Origin: JALVCQ01 sp964452325
GTDB taxonomy: Bacteria > Bacteroidota > Bacteroidia > JAADEI01 > JALVCQ01
Assembly (NCBI GenBank): GCA_964452325.1
Contig: CAYVLB010000033.1
Span: 1-17,503 of the forward strand
Direction: 5' to 3'
Length of the DNA: 17,503 bases
The notes beneath the pieces were generated by a model that worked only from the letters and a program-made list of their open reading frames with translations, did not search any database and was not told the origin of the DNA. Position numbers and translations under genes: made by a program. Numbering within the stretch: the stretch's first letter is position 1; the number at the start of each line of letters is the position of its first letter. This document shows, piece by piece, positions 8,697-16,683 of this stretch.

Positions 8697-8720
8697 ATCA
8701 CCATCCAAAACCTACTTTTG
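8690..8720 (+). promoter_or_regulatory. Bacteroidota-type promoter of the DUF4199 gene
   Basis: ATTG (8690-8693), 19 bases, then TACTTTTG (8713-8720), a perfect match to the -7 consensus TAnnTTTG with correct spacing to a TTTG-like -33 box. The predicted start of transcription is near 8725, about 20 bases before the ATG at 8747. Confidence 0.62.
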
Positions 8721-8746
8721 TCGAATAGCCCATTAATAGTAATGGC

Positions 8747-9250
8747 ATGTACCGCTTCGGAATTGAGATTCGATGGGGGATCGTTTTCAGTATTGCGATC
8801 GTGGCATGGACTGCCCTGGAACGCGTGCTGGGCCTTCATGATGTGCACTTGGAGCAGCATGCAACCTATACATGGTTGTTTGCCATCGTTGCCATTTCGA
8901 TTTATTTGGCCGCTCTCTACCAGCGACGCAACGCACTCGAGCAAGTGATGAGCTGGAAAGATGGCTTCAAGTCAGGAATGGTGCTTACTATGGTGGTGGT
9001 TTTGCTATCGCCACTGACCCAATGGGTGATTCACACCCTAATTTCACCGACGTATCTTGAAAACCTGCGTGCATATGTTGTAATGCATAATCTGGCTACA
9101 CCCGAACAAGCCCAAGCCCACTACACGTTGCGTTCCTACATCATGATGAGCATACTCAGCACATTGGCCATGGGAACACTTACCTCTGCTGTCAGTGCAT
9201 TGATCATGCGAAAAGGTGGGACCCGCTCATCTGATGCTTCCAATGATTAA
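8747..9250 (+). CDS. DUF4199 family integral membrane protein
   Basis: A 167-residue membrane protein of the DUF4199 family, which is found mainly in Bacteroidota and has no established function. Four hydrophobic segments are visible, at about residues 10-30, 42-60, 73-100 and 130-152. Recognisable family blocks are the opening G-I-V-F region followed by ERVLGLHD, YTWLFAIVAISIYL, MSWKDGFKSG, and LSPLTQWVIHTLISPTYLENL. The C-terminal tail is short and polar. The start ATG at 8747 (MYRFGIEIRWG) lies downstream of a good promoter. It precedes pstA by 73 bases, so it may be cotranscribed with the phosphate genes; nothing in its sequence ties it to phosphate. Confidence 0.9.
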   Translation: MYRFGIEIRWGIVFSIAIVAWTALERVLGLHDVHLEQHATYTWLFAIVAISIYLAALYQRRNALEQVMSWKDGFKSGMVLTMVVVLLSPLTQWVIHTLISPTYLENLRAYVVMHNLATPEQAQAHYTLRSYIMMSILSTLAMGTLTSAVSALIMRKGGTRSSDASND

Positions 9251-9267
9251 GATATCTGGCAAAAGTC

Positions 9268-9299
9268 TTTTCTGACCGCTACCAATGGCTGTATAATTG
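9268..9299 (+). promoter_or_regulatory. Possible promoter of the pstA-led operon
   Basis: TATAATTG (9292-9299) matches TAnnTTTG at seven of eight positions and also contains TATAAT. A TTTT/TTTC stretch (9268-9272) lies 19 to 20 bases upstream. It would give a leader of about 20 bases before the pstA ATG at 9324. I see no clear direct repeats that would mark a PhoB box. Confidence 0.32.
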
Positions 9300-9323
9300 C
9301 ACCGGCAACCAGTGGGTGTTGAA

Positions 9324-10178
9324 ATGGCATTCATATCAGATCGATTCAAAGAAACCCTGTTTCGAATCTATGGGATGTTTACCACATGGATTGGTATCAT
9401 TGTATTGGTTGTTTTCCTGGTGGATATTTTTCTGAAAGGGGTGCGCCGATTGAATCTGGATTTTCTGACGGGTTTTCCGTCCCGTTTTCCGGAGAAAGCT
9501 GGCATTTTTCCTGCCGAAGTGGGGACGCTATGGATTTTTATCCTCACGGCAGCATTCACCATCCCTTTGGGTGTGGCGGCGGCGGTGTTGCTGGAAGAGT
9601 TTATGAAGAAAGGGCGCTTTGCTTCCATTGTGGAAGTTAACATTGCCAGTTTGTCGGGTGTTCCATCAGTGATCTATGGCATTCTAGGGCTGGAAGTGTT
9701 CGGACGCTGGTTGGGTTGGGGTAATACGTTAATGGCAGGCGCGGCAACATTGGCATTGTTGATCTTTCCGGTGGTAGTACTGGCAACACGAGAAGCCTTA
9801 CGGTCGGTTCCTCGGGCTGTTCGGGAAGGGGCTTATGCATTGGGGGCCACCCGATGGCAAGCGGTGTGGCATCAGGTGCTACCAGCCAGTTTAGCAGGGA
9901 TTCTTACGGGGATTATTTTGGCATTGTCGCGGGCAGTGGGCGAAACGGCTCCGCTGATTATTATCGGGGCATTGACCTTTGTATCGTTTGTTCCAGATTC
10001 GCCATGGTCGGAATTTACCGTCCTTCCGATTCAAATTTTTAATTGGACATCTCGACCCCAGCCTGCATTTTGGATCACAGCGGCAGCAGCCATCGTCATT
10101 TTATTGGCGATGACATTGATGCTAAACGGCATTGCAGTTTACCTTCGGTATCGGTGGAAAAAACGCCTCAAATGGTAG
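9324..10178 (+). CDS. pstA: Phosphate ABC transporter permease PstA
   Basis: Inner-membrane permease subunit of the high-affinity PstSCAB phosphate importer. The protein has 284 residues from the ATG at 9324 (MAFISDRFKETLF), a normal PstA length; a TTG at 9297 would add nine unlikely residues. Six hydrophobic segments are visible. The inner-membrane EAA-type loop that docks with the ATPase reads EGAYALGATRWQAVWHQVLP and is followed by AGILTGIILALSRAVGETAPL, which is diagnostic for PstA. Other markers are GIFPAEVGTLW and SGVPSVIYGILGL. The last codons overlap pstB by seven bases, suggesting coupled translation. Neither pstS nor pstC lies upstream, where they usually stand; the preceding gene is the DUF4199 protein. 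Confidence 0.95.
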   Translation: MAFISDRFKETLFRIYGMFTTWIGIIVLVVFLVDIFLKGVRRLNLDFLTGFPSRFPEKAGIFPAEVGTLWIFILTAAFTIPLGVAAAVLLEEFMKKGRFASIVEVNIASLSGVPSVIYGILGLEVFGRWLGWGNTLMAGAATLALLIFPVVVLATREALRSVPRAVREGAYALGATRWQAVWHQVLPASLAGILTGIILALSRAVGETAPLIIIGALTFVSFVPDSPWSEFTVLPIQIFNWTSRPQPAFWITAAAAIVILLAMTLMLNGIAVYLRYRWKKRLKW

Positions 10179-10951
10179 CCAAACCAACACCTTCTGTCCA
10201 AGATAAGCTGGCGGTTCATCAGCTCAACGTTTATTACGGTACCAAACACGTTATCAAAAACGTGGATTTTTCTATCCCTGAGCATCAAGTGGTGGCATTT
10301 ATCGGGCCATCTGGATGTGGCAAGTCCACCATCCTCCGGATGTTTAATCGGATGAATGATTACATTGAAGGATTCCGACATCACGGTCAGGTATGCCTTA
10401 ATGGGCAGGATATTTATCAGAAGTCGGTTCGCGTGGAAATGCTACGCCGAAAAGTGGGGATGGTATTTCAGAAGCCCAACCCCTTTCCCAAATCGATCTT
10501 CGAAAATGTAGCATTTGGATTACGGATTCAGGGGGTTCGTAGCCCGCGCCTGCTGCGTGAGATAGTAGAGCGTGCTCTTCGACAGGCTGCCCTGTGGGAC
10601 GAGGTCAAAGATGATCTAGATACCAACGCATTGGCGTTGTCTGGCGGTCAACAACAACGCCTTTGCATTGCCCGCGCACTGGCTGTCAAGCCTGAGGTAA
10701 TTCTTATGGACGAACCTGCATCTGCACTTGACCCCATTTCTACTGCCAAAATCGAAAAGTTGATCCTATCCCTCAAAAACGAACTCACGGTAGTCATCGT
10801 CACACACAACATGCAACAGGCTGCCCGCGTCAGCGACCGGACTGCCTTTTTCTTTCTCGGAGAGCTCGTCGAATACGGCCCTACCGCCGATATTTTCACA
10901 CACCCCCAAGAAAAGCTTACCGAAGATTACATTTCCGGACGTTTTGGATAA
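10172..10951 (+). CDS. pstB: Phosphate ABC transporter ATPase PstB
   Basis: Cytoplasmic ATP-binding subunit that powers phosphate import through PstA/PstC. The chosen ATG at 10172 overlaps the pstA stop and gives 259 residues (MVAKPTPSVQDK); the open frame upstream to 10043 is out-of-frame pstA sequence. Motifs are Walker A GPSGCGKS (45-52), the PstB-typical LRMFNRMND, Q-loop FQKPNPFPKS (Gln 100), ABC signature LSGGQQQR (156-163), Walker B ILMDEP (177-182, Glu 181), SALDPIS and the switch His in VIVTHNMQQAARVSD. All catalytic positions are intact. phoU follows after 12 bases. Confidence 0.98.
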   Translation: MVAKPTPSVQDKLAVHQLNVYYGTKHVIKNVDFSIPEHQVVAFIGPSGCGKSTILRMFNRMNDYIEGFRHHGQVCLNGQDIYQKSVRVEMLRRKVGMVFQKPNPFPKSIFENVAFGLRIQGVRSPRLLREIVERALRQAALWDEVKDDLDTNALALSGGQQQRLCIARALAVKPEVILMDEPASALDPISTAKIEKLILSLKNELTVVIVTHNMQQAARVSDRTAFFFLGELVEYGPTADIFTHPQEKLTEDYISGRFG

Positions 10952-10963
10952 TTACAGCAGATC

Positions 10964-11647
10964 ATGCACAAGCTTGTTTCGAACCAAGAAAAGGCCATTT
11001 ACCAGTTACGATGCGACACGGTTGACATGATCGAGCTGATCAAGCATCAGTTCGTTCGGGCGCGACAATGCGTGGTGGAAAAGCAATTGGAAGAGATTGA
11101 GGTAATTTATTCGACGGAACATCGCATTAATGCGATGGAACTGATGTTGGACCGAGAGTGTGAGAATATTTTGGCACTGTATGCGCCGGTTGCCACTGAC
11201 CTTCGCTTTGTGCTATCGGTGTTGAAGATGAGCACCGACCTTGAACGCATTGGGGATCATGCTGAAAGTATCGGTCGGTTGATGGATGAGTTTCACAAAG
11301 GAATTACTTTCGATATGCTTTCATCATTTGGAATACCCGAAATGTTTTCAAAGGCCATTGACATGATAGATGACGTTTCCCGGGCGTTTGAAAAAGGTGA
11401 TACTGCCCTGGCCCGCCAGGTGTTTCCTCGCGATGCCTTTCTCAATGCCAAAAATCGTGAAGCCCATGTGGTGGCTACCCGTTTGGCACGCCACAACATC
11501 GATTCACTGCCATATATCATCACCTGCGTTTCGTTTGTGCGAAAATTGGAACGCGTTGGTGATCAAGTAAAGAATATTGCCGAAAGTATCATTTTTCATC
11601 ACGAAGCCGAAATAATGCGGCATCGAAACAAGACACGCCGCCCATGA
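10964..11647 (+). CDS. phoU: Phosphate transport regulator PhoU
   Basis: PhoU links the Pst transporter to the phosphate-sensing kinase and dampens phosphate uptake when phosphate is plentiful. The 227-residue protein is all helical with two copies of the PhoU three-helix repeat. Each repeat carries the metal-binding signature: LERIGDHAESI (93-103) and LERVGDQVKNI (195-205). The ATDLRFVLSVLKMSTDLERIGDHA block is typical, and the length is usual. It ends in an ATGA overlap with the next gene, the sugar oxidoreductase, so a phosphate regulator is directly joined to envelope sugar genes. No two-component sensor pair (phoR/phoB) is in the window. Confidence 0.96.
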   Translation: MHKLVSNQEKAIYQLRCDTVDMIELIKHQFVRARQCVVEKQLEEIEVIYSTEHRINAMELMLDRECENILALYAPVATDLRFVLSVLKMSTDLERIGDHAESIGRLMDEFHKGITFDMLSSFGIPEMFSKAIDMIDDVSRAFEKGDTALARQVFPRDAFLNAKNREAHVVATRLARHNIDSLPYIITCVSFVRKLERVGDQVKNIAESIIFHHEAEIMRHRNKTRRP

Positions 11648-12624
11648 GTCGACCCCTTCGAATGGGAGTGGTAGGTATTGGACACCTGGGCACCATCCAT
11701 CTGCGCAACCTACTCAAACTCGCAAATGTCGAGGTAGTGGGCGTGTTTGATTCGGACCCTGATCGGTTGCATCGGGCAGCCACTTCATTCCCCGTACGCA
11801 CTTATTCTTCCTACAAGGAGCTGATCGAAGACTCGGAAGCCATAGATATTGTTACGCCAACGATCACACATTATGCCCTTGCCATGGAGGCAATCGAATG
11901 CGGACGGCATCTTTTCATTGAAAAGCCCGTTACCAAAACCGTCGATGAGGCCCGGCAATTGCTCGAGGCGCAACAACGGCACAATGTGGTAATTCAAGTA
12001 GGCCATGTGGAACGCTTTAACCCAGCCGTACAGGCCCTTATGAAGGCATCATCGCCCCAGCCGCGCTATTTAGAAGCCCATCGCCTTGCCCCTTTCAGGG
12101 GACGTGGCATCGATGTTTCGGTGGTTCTCGACCTTATGATTCATGACATCGACCTGGCGTTATGGTGGATTGATGCCCCTTTCAAAGAAGTCCGTGCCCG
12201 TGGGGTAGCCGTACTGACGTCCCATCCCGATATTGCTTCTGCCCGTCTGGAATTTGAAAACGGAGCAGTGGCCAATCTGACTGCCAGCCGCATCTCCCTC
12301 AAAAACGAGCGCAAGGTGCGCCTATTTCAAAGTTCCCAATATGTCAGTATTGATCTGCTCCATCACCAAACTGCCATATATCGCCTTATAGAAGATACAC
12401 CGGCCCACCGTTCCGCCTATCCCCTACACCGTCAGATGGGAGGACAGCTAGTAGTGGCCCACTTTCCTGCAGTCCCGCCCGTTGATGCCATTGCAGAAGA
12501 GCTACGCACTTTCGTTGATGCAGTACGGAGGCAAGCGGAACCTCCTGTGACACTTCATGATGCATACGCTGCCATAGCCGTTGCCTATGAAGTCTTGGAA
12601 GAAGTCCGTCGGCATTTGGATTAG
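11644..12624 (+). CDS. Gfo/Idh/MocA family NAD-dependent sugar oxidoreductase (GnnA/WlbA-like)
   Basis: A 326-residue cytoplasmic oxidoreductase with an N-terminal Rossmann fold (GIGHLGTIH, residues 11-19) and the family's Glu-Lys-Pro at 93-95 in HLFIEKPVT. The catalytic-domain segment DLMIHDIDLALWW has His 167 and Asp 170. The blocks GHVERFNPAVQAL and VANLTASRIS are shared by a conserved Bacteroidota group and by enzymes that oxidise UDP-N-acetylhexosamines, such as GnnA of lipid A synthesis and WlbA. That substrate is my inference from the family and the neighbours; no aminotransferase (GnnB) gene is visible beside it. The start overlaps the phoU stop by four bases, and the 3' end overlaps the next gene by 38 bases. 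Confidence 0.88.
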   Translation: MSRPLRMGVVGIGHLGTIHLRNLLKLANVEVVGVFDSDPDRLHRAATSFPVRTYSSYKELIEDSEAIDIVTPTITHYALAMEAIECGRHLFIEKPVTKTVDEARQLLEAQQRHNVVIQVGHVERFNPAVQALMKASSPQPRYLEAHRLAPFRGRGIDVSVVLDLMIHDIDLALWWIDAPFKEVRARGVAVLTSHPDIASARLEFENGAVANLTASRISLKNERKVRLFQSSQYVSIDLLHHQTAIYRLIEDTPAHRSAYPLHRQMGGQLVVAHFPAVPPVDAIAEELRTFVDAVRRQAEPPVTLHDAYAAIAVAYEVLEEVRRHLD

Positions 12625-13447
12625 TGCATTGGGAGCCACTTGGGCATGTCGTATGGACACATGGCAAGCTCCTGAAACGGCTTTCGTTGTGATTGACTCT
12701 GCCAGCCTTGCTGGCAATGTTGATTCAGTCGGGAGTTTGCGCGTTCAAATCGAAGGCATTTGGCTTTTTTCAGCTACCGAACCGCTGGGGGCCTATCCGA
12801 TGGGAGCACGCATTCCAATCAATCCTGAACAAGTCGATACCTTGATTCTCAAAGCGGGGGTGCGTGAAAGTGGGTTAGCCAATACCCTGATTCCCTACCC
12901 CTTTTTCCAGCCGTTATTTCTTCCCTTCACCGCTTCTATTGGACGCATCGATACCCTCCGCCCCGCATTTCGCTATTATCCACACACCCGTTTTTGGTTT
13001 ATTGAAGGCTTTGAAAATGCATGGAGCTATTGGGGAGCTTCGTCAAGGAACACCGCATCATTCAGTGTAATAACAGCACCAGATCAAACCTTCGAAGGGA
13101 GGGGCACTTTGCATGCACAAGTAGCTCAGCAACACATATTTGAAATTATCACGCTGGAAAGCTATGCGGTTGACACCCTCCGTTCTAGTGTCTACTTTGA
13201 GATGCATTACCGGACGGATGATACCTTAGTTGTGGGAGCATATATTATCCAAGGGCGTGACACCCTTCAACGCCCCCTGATCTATCTCAAGCCCACTTCC
13301 AAATGGCGTAAGATCTACATTAATTTCACCGACTTTTTGGGGGGGGCAACTGAAGGGATGCGGGCCCGCTTTTTTGTGGGGGCCCGTAACCTCGATTCCA
13401 CCATTGGGCATACTTGGCTTGACAACCTTAAAGTATTGTCATTTTGA
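12587..13447 (+). CDS. Uncharacterised Bacteroidota-type lipoprotein
   Basis: A 286-residue protein I cannot assign to a named family. The ATG at 12587 gives a basic N-terminus (MKSWKKSVG), a hydrophobic stretch and a cysteine at 21 in ATWAC. This is an imperfect lipobox, so it is probably but not certainly a lipoprotein. Residues about 30-125 hold a beta-rich part with GIWLFSATEPLGAYPMGARIPI and a G-V-R-E-S-G-L-A-N-T-L-I-P-Y-P-F-F block. From about 140 to the end (FWFIEGFEN to HTWLDNLKVLSF) it resembles a beta-sandwich of carbohydrate-binding or jelly-roll type, by pattern only. It starts inside the oxidoreductase gene (38-base overlap) and ends in a four-base overlap with the sugar transferase gene, which argues for a role in the same envelope process. 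Nothing suggests catalysis. Confidence 0.8.
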   Translation: MKSWKKSVGIWISALGATWACRMDTWQAPETAFVVIDSASLAGNVDSVGSLRVQIEGIWLFSATEPLGAYPMGARIPINPEQVDTLILKAGVRESGLANTLIPYPFFQPLFLPFTASIGRIDTLRPAFRYYPHTRFWFIEGFENAWSYWGASSRNTASFSVITAPDQTFEGRGTLHAQVAQQHIFEIITLESYAVDTLRSSVYFEMHYRTDDTLVVGAYIIQGRDTLQRPLIYLKPTSKWRKIYINFTDFLGGATEGMRARFFVGARNLDSTIGHTWLDNLKVLSF

Positions 13448-14865
13448 ACGCACGGCGCAAAGCAGTATGGTTTTACATTCTGGGGGATGCTATTGCATCG
13501 GCAGCATCATGGGCGCTTTTTTTCATTTATCGAAAGCGTTTTGTGGAGGCTCAAGTGTATGGATATGCTCTTCCAGTGGAACTCACTACTCATTTTAAGC
13601 TCTCTCTGATTGCCATTCCCCTTTTCTGGATTACCCTTTATGCATTCACGGGTGCTTATTGGGATGTTTACCGCAAATCGCGCCTTCAGGAAGTTCGTCG
13701 GGCTTTCATGATTACTTTCTTGGGGACTTTATTTCTTTTCTTTACTCTGCTGTTAGACGATGTTGTCAAAGACTATAATGCTTTTCGTTATACCTTTACT
13801 GCGCTTTTTCTGTTTCAGTTTGTCAGTATCTCTGTGGTTCGGACGCTGGTGTTGAGCTGGATAAAGCACCAGTTGGAGAAAGGGGGGACAGGATTTCGCA
13901 CCATTTTGGTAGGGAGTGATGTCAAAGCTGAAAAAGTATATGAAGCCATTCAGCAATCACCGGTGGCATTGGGGTTTCAATTTGTGGGTTACGTCAGTGT
14001 CAAGGATGCGCCGCCTCATCTACTTAAGGACCGTATGCCATCACTGGGGCAGGTTGAAGACCTTCCCGATCTTATCCATCGCCATCGCATTGAGGACGTG
14101 ATTGTGGCCATCGATTCTGAAGACTATCATCGCCTTTATCATGTATTGGCTGCCGTGGAGGCCGAGAATGTATCCATTCATATTTTCCCGGGTGAGCTAG
14201 ACATTTTACTACGACGCATTCCACTGACTACCATTTATGGTCCCCCCCTTGTGGAGATTCCGCCTCATGTAATGCCACCATTGGAGCGAAATATCAAACG
14301 ACTTTTCGACATAGTTTTTTCGCTGACTGTGGTAGTCGTAGGGGCACCCATATACTTGCTCATAGCATTGGCGGTCAAGCTCTCATCACCAGGGCCAATA
14401 TTGTTTTGCCAGGAGCGAATTGGCCGTTTCGGACATCCTTTCATCATCTACAAGTTTCGGACGATGTATGCAGATGCCGAGAAAGACGGCCCGCGCCTAT
14501 CGGAAGGCAGGTATGATCCTCGTATTACGCCTGTGGGACGATTCTTACGCAAAACCCGCCTCGATGAACTACCACAATTTGTCAACGTACTAAAGGGAGA
14601 TATGTCGGTGGTAGGTCCCCGCCCCGAACGATCGGTTTTTATCCAAAAAATTATCGAACGGGCCCCAGAATATCGGCTGGTATTGAAGGTGCGTCCGGGG
14701 ATTACGGGGTTGGCCCAAGTAAAGCGTGGATACACATTTACACTCGATGATATGGTAGATCGCCTTCGCTGGGACTTGATTTATATCCAGAACATGTCCC
14801 TTTGGCTCGATATCAAAATCATTCTGTTGACGATTATTACAGTCATTCGTCGTCAGGGGAATTGA
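13444..14865 (+). CDS. Polyprenyl-phosphate sugar-1-phosphate transferase (WbaP/WcaJ type)
   Basis: An inner-membrane initiating enzyme that transfers a sugar-1-phosphate from a nucleotide sugar to undecaprenyl phosphate, the first step of O-antigen, capsule or exopolysaccharide synthesis. The 473-residue protein has four N-terminal hydrophobic segments (about 8-140), a cytoplasmic Rossmann-like domain (about 150-265), a further membrane segment in LFDIVFSLTVVVVGAPIY, and the C-terminal catalytic domain. The catalytic domain shows YKFRTMYADAE (Lys 337), the Asp-Glu pair 374-375 in DELPQFVNVLKGDMS, VGPRPE, and PGITGLAQV. The start must be the TTG at 13444, overlapping the previous stop as TTGA; it yields MNARRKAVWFYIL, which fits the family, and no ATG lies nearby. 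The actual sugar cannot be read from the sequence. Confidence 0.94.
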   Translation: MNARRKAVWFYILGDAIASAASWALFFIYRKRFVEAQVYGYALPVELTTHFKLSLIAIPLFWITLYAFTGAYWDVYRKSRLQEVRRAFMITFLGTLFLFFTLLLDDVVKDYNAFRYTFTALFLFQFVSISVVRTLVLSWIKHQLEKGGTGFRTILVGSDVKAEKVYEAIQQSPVALGFQFVGYVSVKDAPPHLLKDRMPSLGQVEDLPDLIHRHRIEDVIVAIDSEDYHRLYHVLAAVEAENVSIHIFPGELDILLRRIPLTTIYGPPLVEIPPHVMPPLERNIKRLFDIVFSLTVVVVGAPIYLLIALAVKLSSPGPILFCQERIGRFGHPFIIYKFRTMYADAEKDGPRLSEGRYDPRITPVGRFLRKTRLDELPQFVNVLKGDMSVVGPRPERSVFIQKIIERAPEYRLVLKVRPGITGLAQVKRGYTFTLDDMVDRLRWDLIYIQNMSLWLDIKIILLTIITVIRRQGN

Positions 14866-14927
14866 TGCTTACACGCACTCGATTTTTCATATCATTGCCC
14901 TACCCGACCCAAATCACGGCAGAAAAG

Positions 14928-16664
14928 ATGCGCAGTTATTGGGTATTGATTCTTGGCATGGTGTGGGTATTGGGAGGATGTCGACCCCAGGACAACTTCT
15001 CGCAATTGCCCTTGCGCAAAGCACCGCGGGGGGATGCATATTACGGTGGCTTTTTCCGTTACAACGAGACGGAGGTATTTCGTAACCTGTTTCCACTCAG
15101 TATCACAGAGGTGACTTCGCATCGCATTGGTGCCCAGATCTACGAAGGTCTTGTTAAGTTCGACCAAGCAACCCTTCGGGTGGTGCCAGCATTGGCTGAG
15201 CGATGGTCTGTCGATAGTCAAGGACGCCTATTTACCTTTCACCTGCGGCGGGGAGTATATTTTCATCCGGACCCTTGTTTCAATGGTCCCCCCCGCCAAG
15301 TAACCGCCTATGATTTTAAGTGGTGTTTGGATCGTCTATGCACTCCCGATGTGCTGAACAAGGGGTTTTGGATTTTCAAAGATCGCGTCAGGGGGGCAAC
15401 TCTTTACTATGAATCGCTTGCCCGTGGCGATTCAGTAATGACGGGGGGTGTTCCTGGCATTCGCGTGCTCGATTCATTTACCCTTCAAATTGAACTGGAA
15501 CAACCTTTTGCTGGATTCCTCAACGTATTGGGTACGCCTTTTGCCACGGTTTATCCCCGCGAAGCGTTTGAACGGTATGGCGCCCGCATGCGAATTCACA
15601 CTGTTGGAACCGGCCCGTTCATTCTGGACACTGTCATCGAAGACCAAGTGGTGATTCTTCGACGCAACCCGAATTATTGGCGTACGGACTCGTTAGGGAA
15701 TCCTTTACCCTACCTGGATGGAATTATGATATCGTTCGTTTCCGACCAGAAAATGGAATTTTTGGAGTTCACCCGCGGGAAATTGGATATGATTTATCGG
15801 ATGCCAATGGAGTTCCGGAAATATGTTTTTGAGCGCCCCAACGTATTATCCAAGCCCTATCGCCAATTTATCTACCAGAGTACACCCCAATTAGCCACCT
15901 CTTATTATGGTTTCCTCCATGCCAAGCCTCCATTTGACGATATACGCGTTCGCCAAGCATTTAACTATGCCATCGACCGAGATAAGCTGGTTCGCTTCAC
16001 CCTCAAAGGTCAAGCATATCCAGCCTCCTACGGTTTTGTCCCCCCAGCATTTGCCACGTATCCTGCCACCTCCATCGAGGGATATTCCTATTCGCCGGAA
16101 AAAGCAAATGAACTTATGAAAGCGGCAGGCTATCCACAAGGTAAGGGCTTTCCCCCGCTGACCCTTCAGCTCAATAGTGGCGGTGCGCAGAACATTCTTA
16201 TTGCTGAAGCCATTCAAAAAATGTTGGAAGATAACCTGCATGTCCGAGTTTCGCTTAATATCGTACCTTTTGCTGCCCACCTTGAAGCAGTGGAAACGGG
16301 GAAGGTGCTATTTTGGCGGGCAGGATGGATCGCTGATTATCCCGATCCCGAGAACTTTCTGAACCTCTTTTATGGGCGGCATGTGCCCGAACAACTCAGC
16401 CAGCACAGCTATCTTAATACGTTTCGCTATCGAAGCTCCAAATTCGATTCGCTATTTGAGTCTGCCCTTCGAACTTCCAATGAATCCTTGCGAATGCAAC
16501 GTTACGCTCAAGCCGACCAACAGGCCATCAATGATGCGGTTTGCCTTTTTCTGTACTACTACAAATCCGATCGGCTTCTGCAGCCCTACGTACGCAATTT
16601 CCCCATCAACGGAATGGAATATCGGGACTTTACAGCAGTTTACCTAGTACCATCCACACCGTAG
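14928..16664 (+). CDS. Second OppA/DppA-type solute-binding lipoprotein (SBP_bac_5 family)
   Basis: A 578-residue binding protein of the peptide/nickel ABC transporter class. The ATG at 14928 gives the signal MRSYWVLILGMVWVLGGC, with lipobox VLGGC (Cys 18). An ATG at 14865, overlapping the sugar-transferase stop as TGATG, would add 21 residues and is less likely but may couple translation. Family features are IYEGLVKFD, LAERWSVDSQGRLFTFHLR, GVYFHPDPCF with TAYDFKWCLDRL, VGTGPFIL, RRNPNYWR, VRQAFNYAIDRDKL, and WIADYPDPENFLNLFYG. It shares the DPCF cysteine and ADYPDPE block with the lipoprotein at 2891-4546, so the two are paralogues. No permease or ATPase genes of an Opp system are nearby. 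The ligand is unknown. It is the last gene of the apparent operon. Confidence 0.92.
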   Translation: MRSYWVLILGMVWVLGGCRPQDNFSQLPLRKAPRGDAYYGGFFRYNETEVFRNLFPLSITEVTSHRIGAQIYEGLVKFDQATLRVVPALAERWSVDSQGRLFTFHLRRGVYFHPDPCFNGPPRQVTAYDFKWCLDRLCTPDVLNKGFWIFKDRVRGATLYYESLARGDSVMTGGVPGIRVLDSFTLQIELEQPFAGFLNVLGTPFATVYPREAFERYGARMRIHTVGTGPFILDTVIEDQVVILRRNPNYWRTDSLGNPLPYLDGIMISFVSDQKMEFLEFTRGKLDMIYRMPMEFRKYVFERPNVLSKPYRQFIYQSTPQLATSYYGFLHAKPPFDDIRVRQAFNYAIDRDKLVRFTLKGQAYPASYGFVPPAFATYPATSIEGYSYSPEKANELMKAAGYPQGKGFPPLTLQLNSGGAQNILIAEAIQKMLEDNLHVRVSLNIVPFAAHLEAVETGKVLFWRAGWIADYPDPENFLNLFYGRHVPEQLSQHSYLNTFRYRSSKFDSLFESALRTSNESLRMQRYAQADQQAINDAVCLFLYYYKSDRLLQPYVRNFPINGMEYRDFTAVYLVPSTP

Positions 16665-16683
16665 TCTGGTGAATTGGTAATCC

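Noticed and set aside
12701..12715. Short inverted repeat GCCAGC-CTT-GCTGGC in the unknown lipoprotein gene
   Set aside because: A 6-7 bp stem with no T-run lying in coding sequence (D-S-A-S-L-A-G-N). This length is expected by chance in a window of this size.
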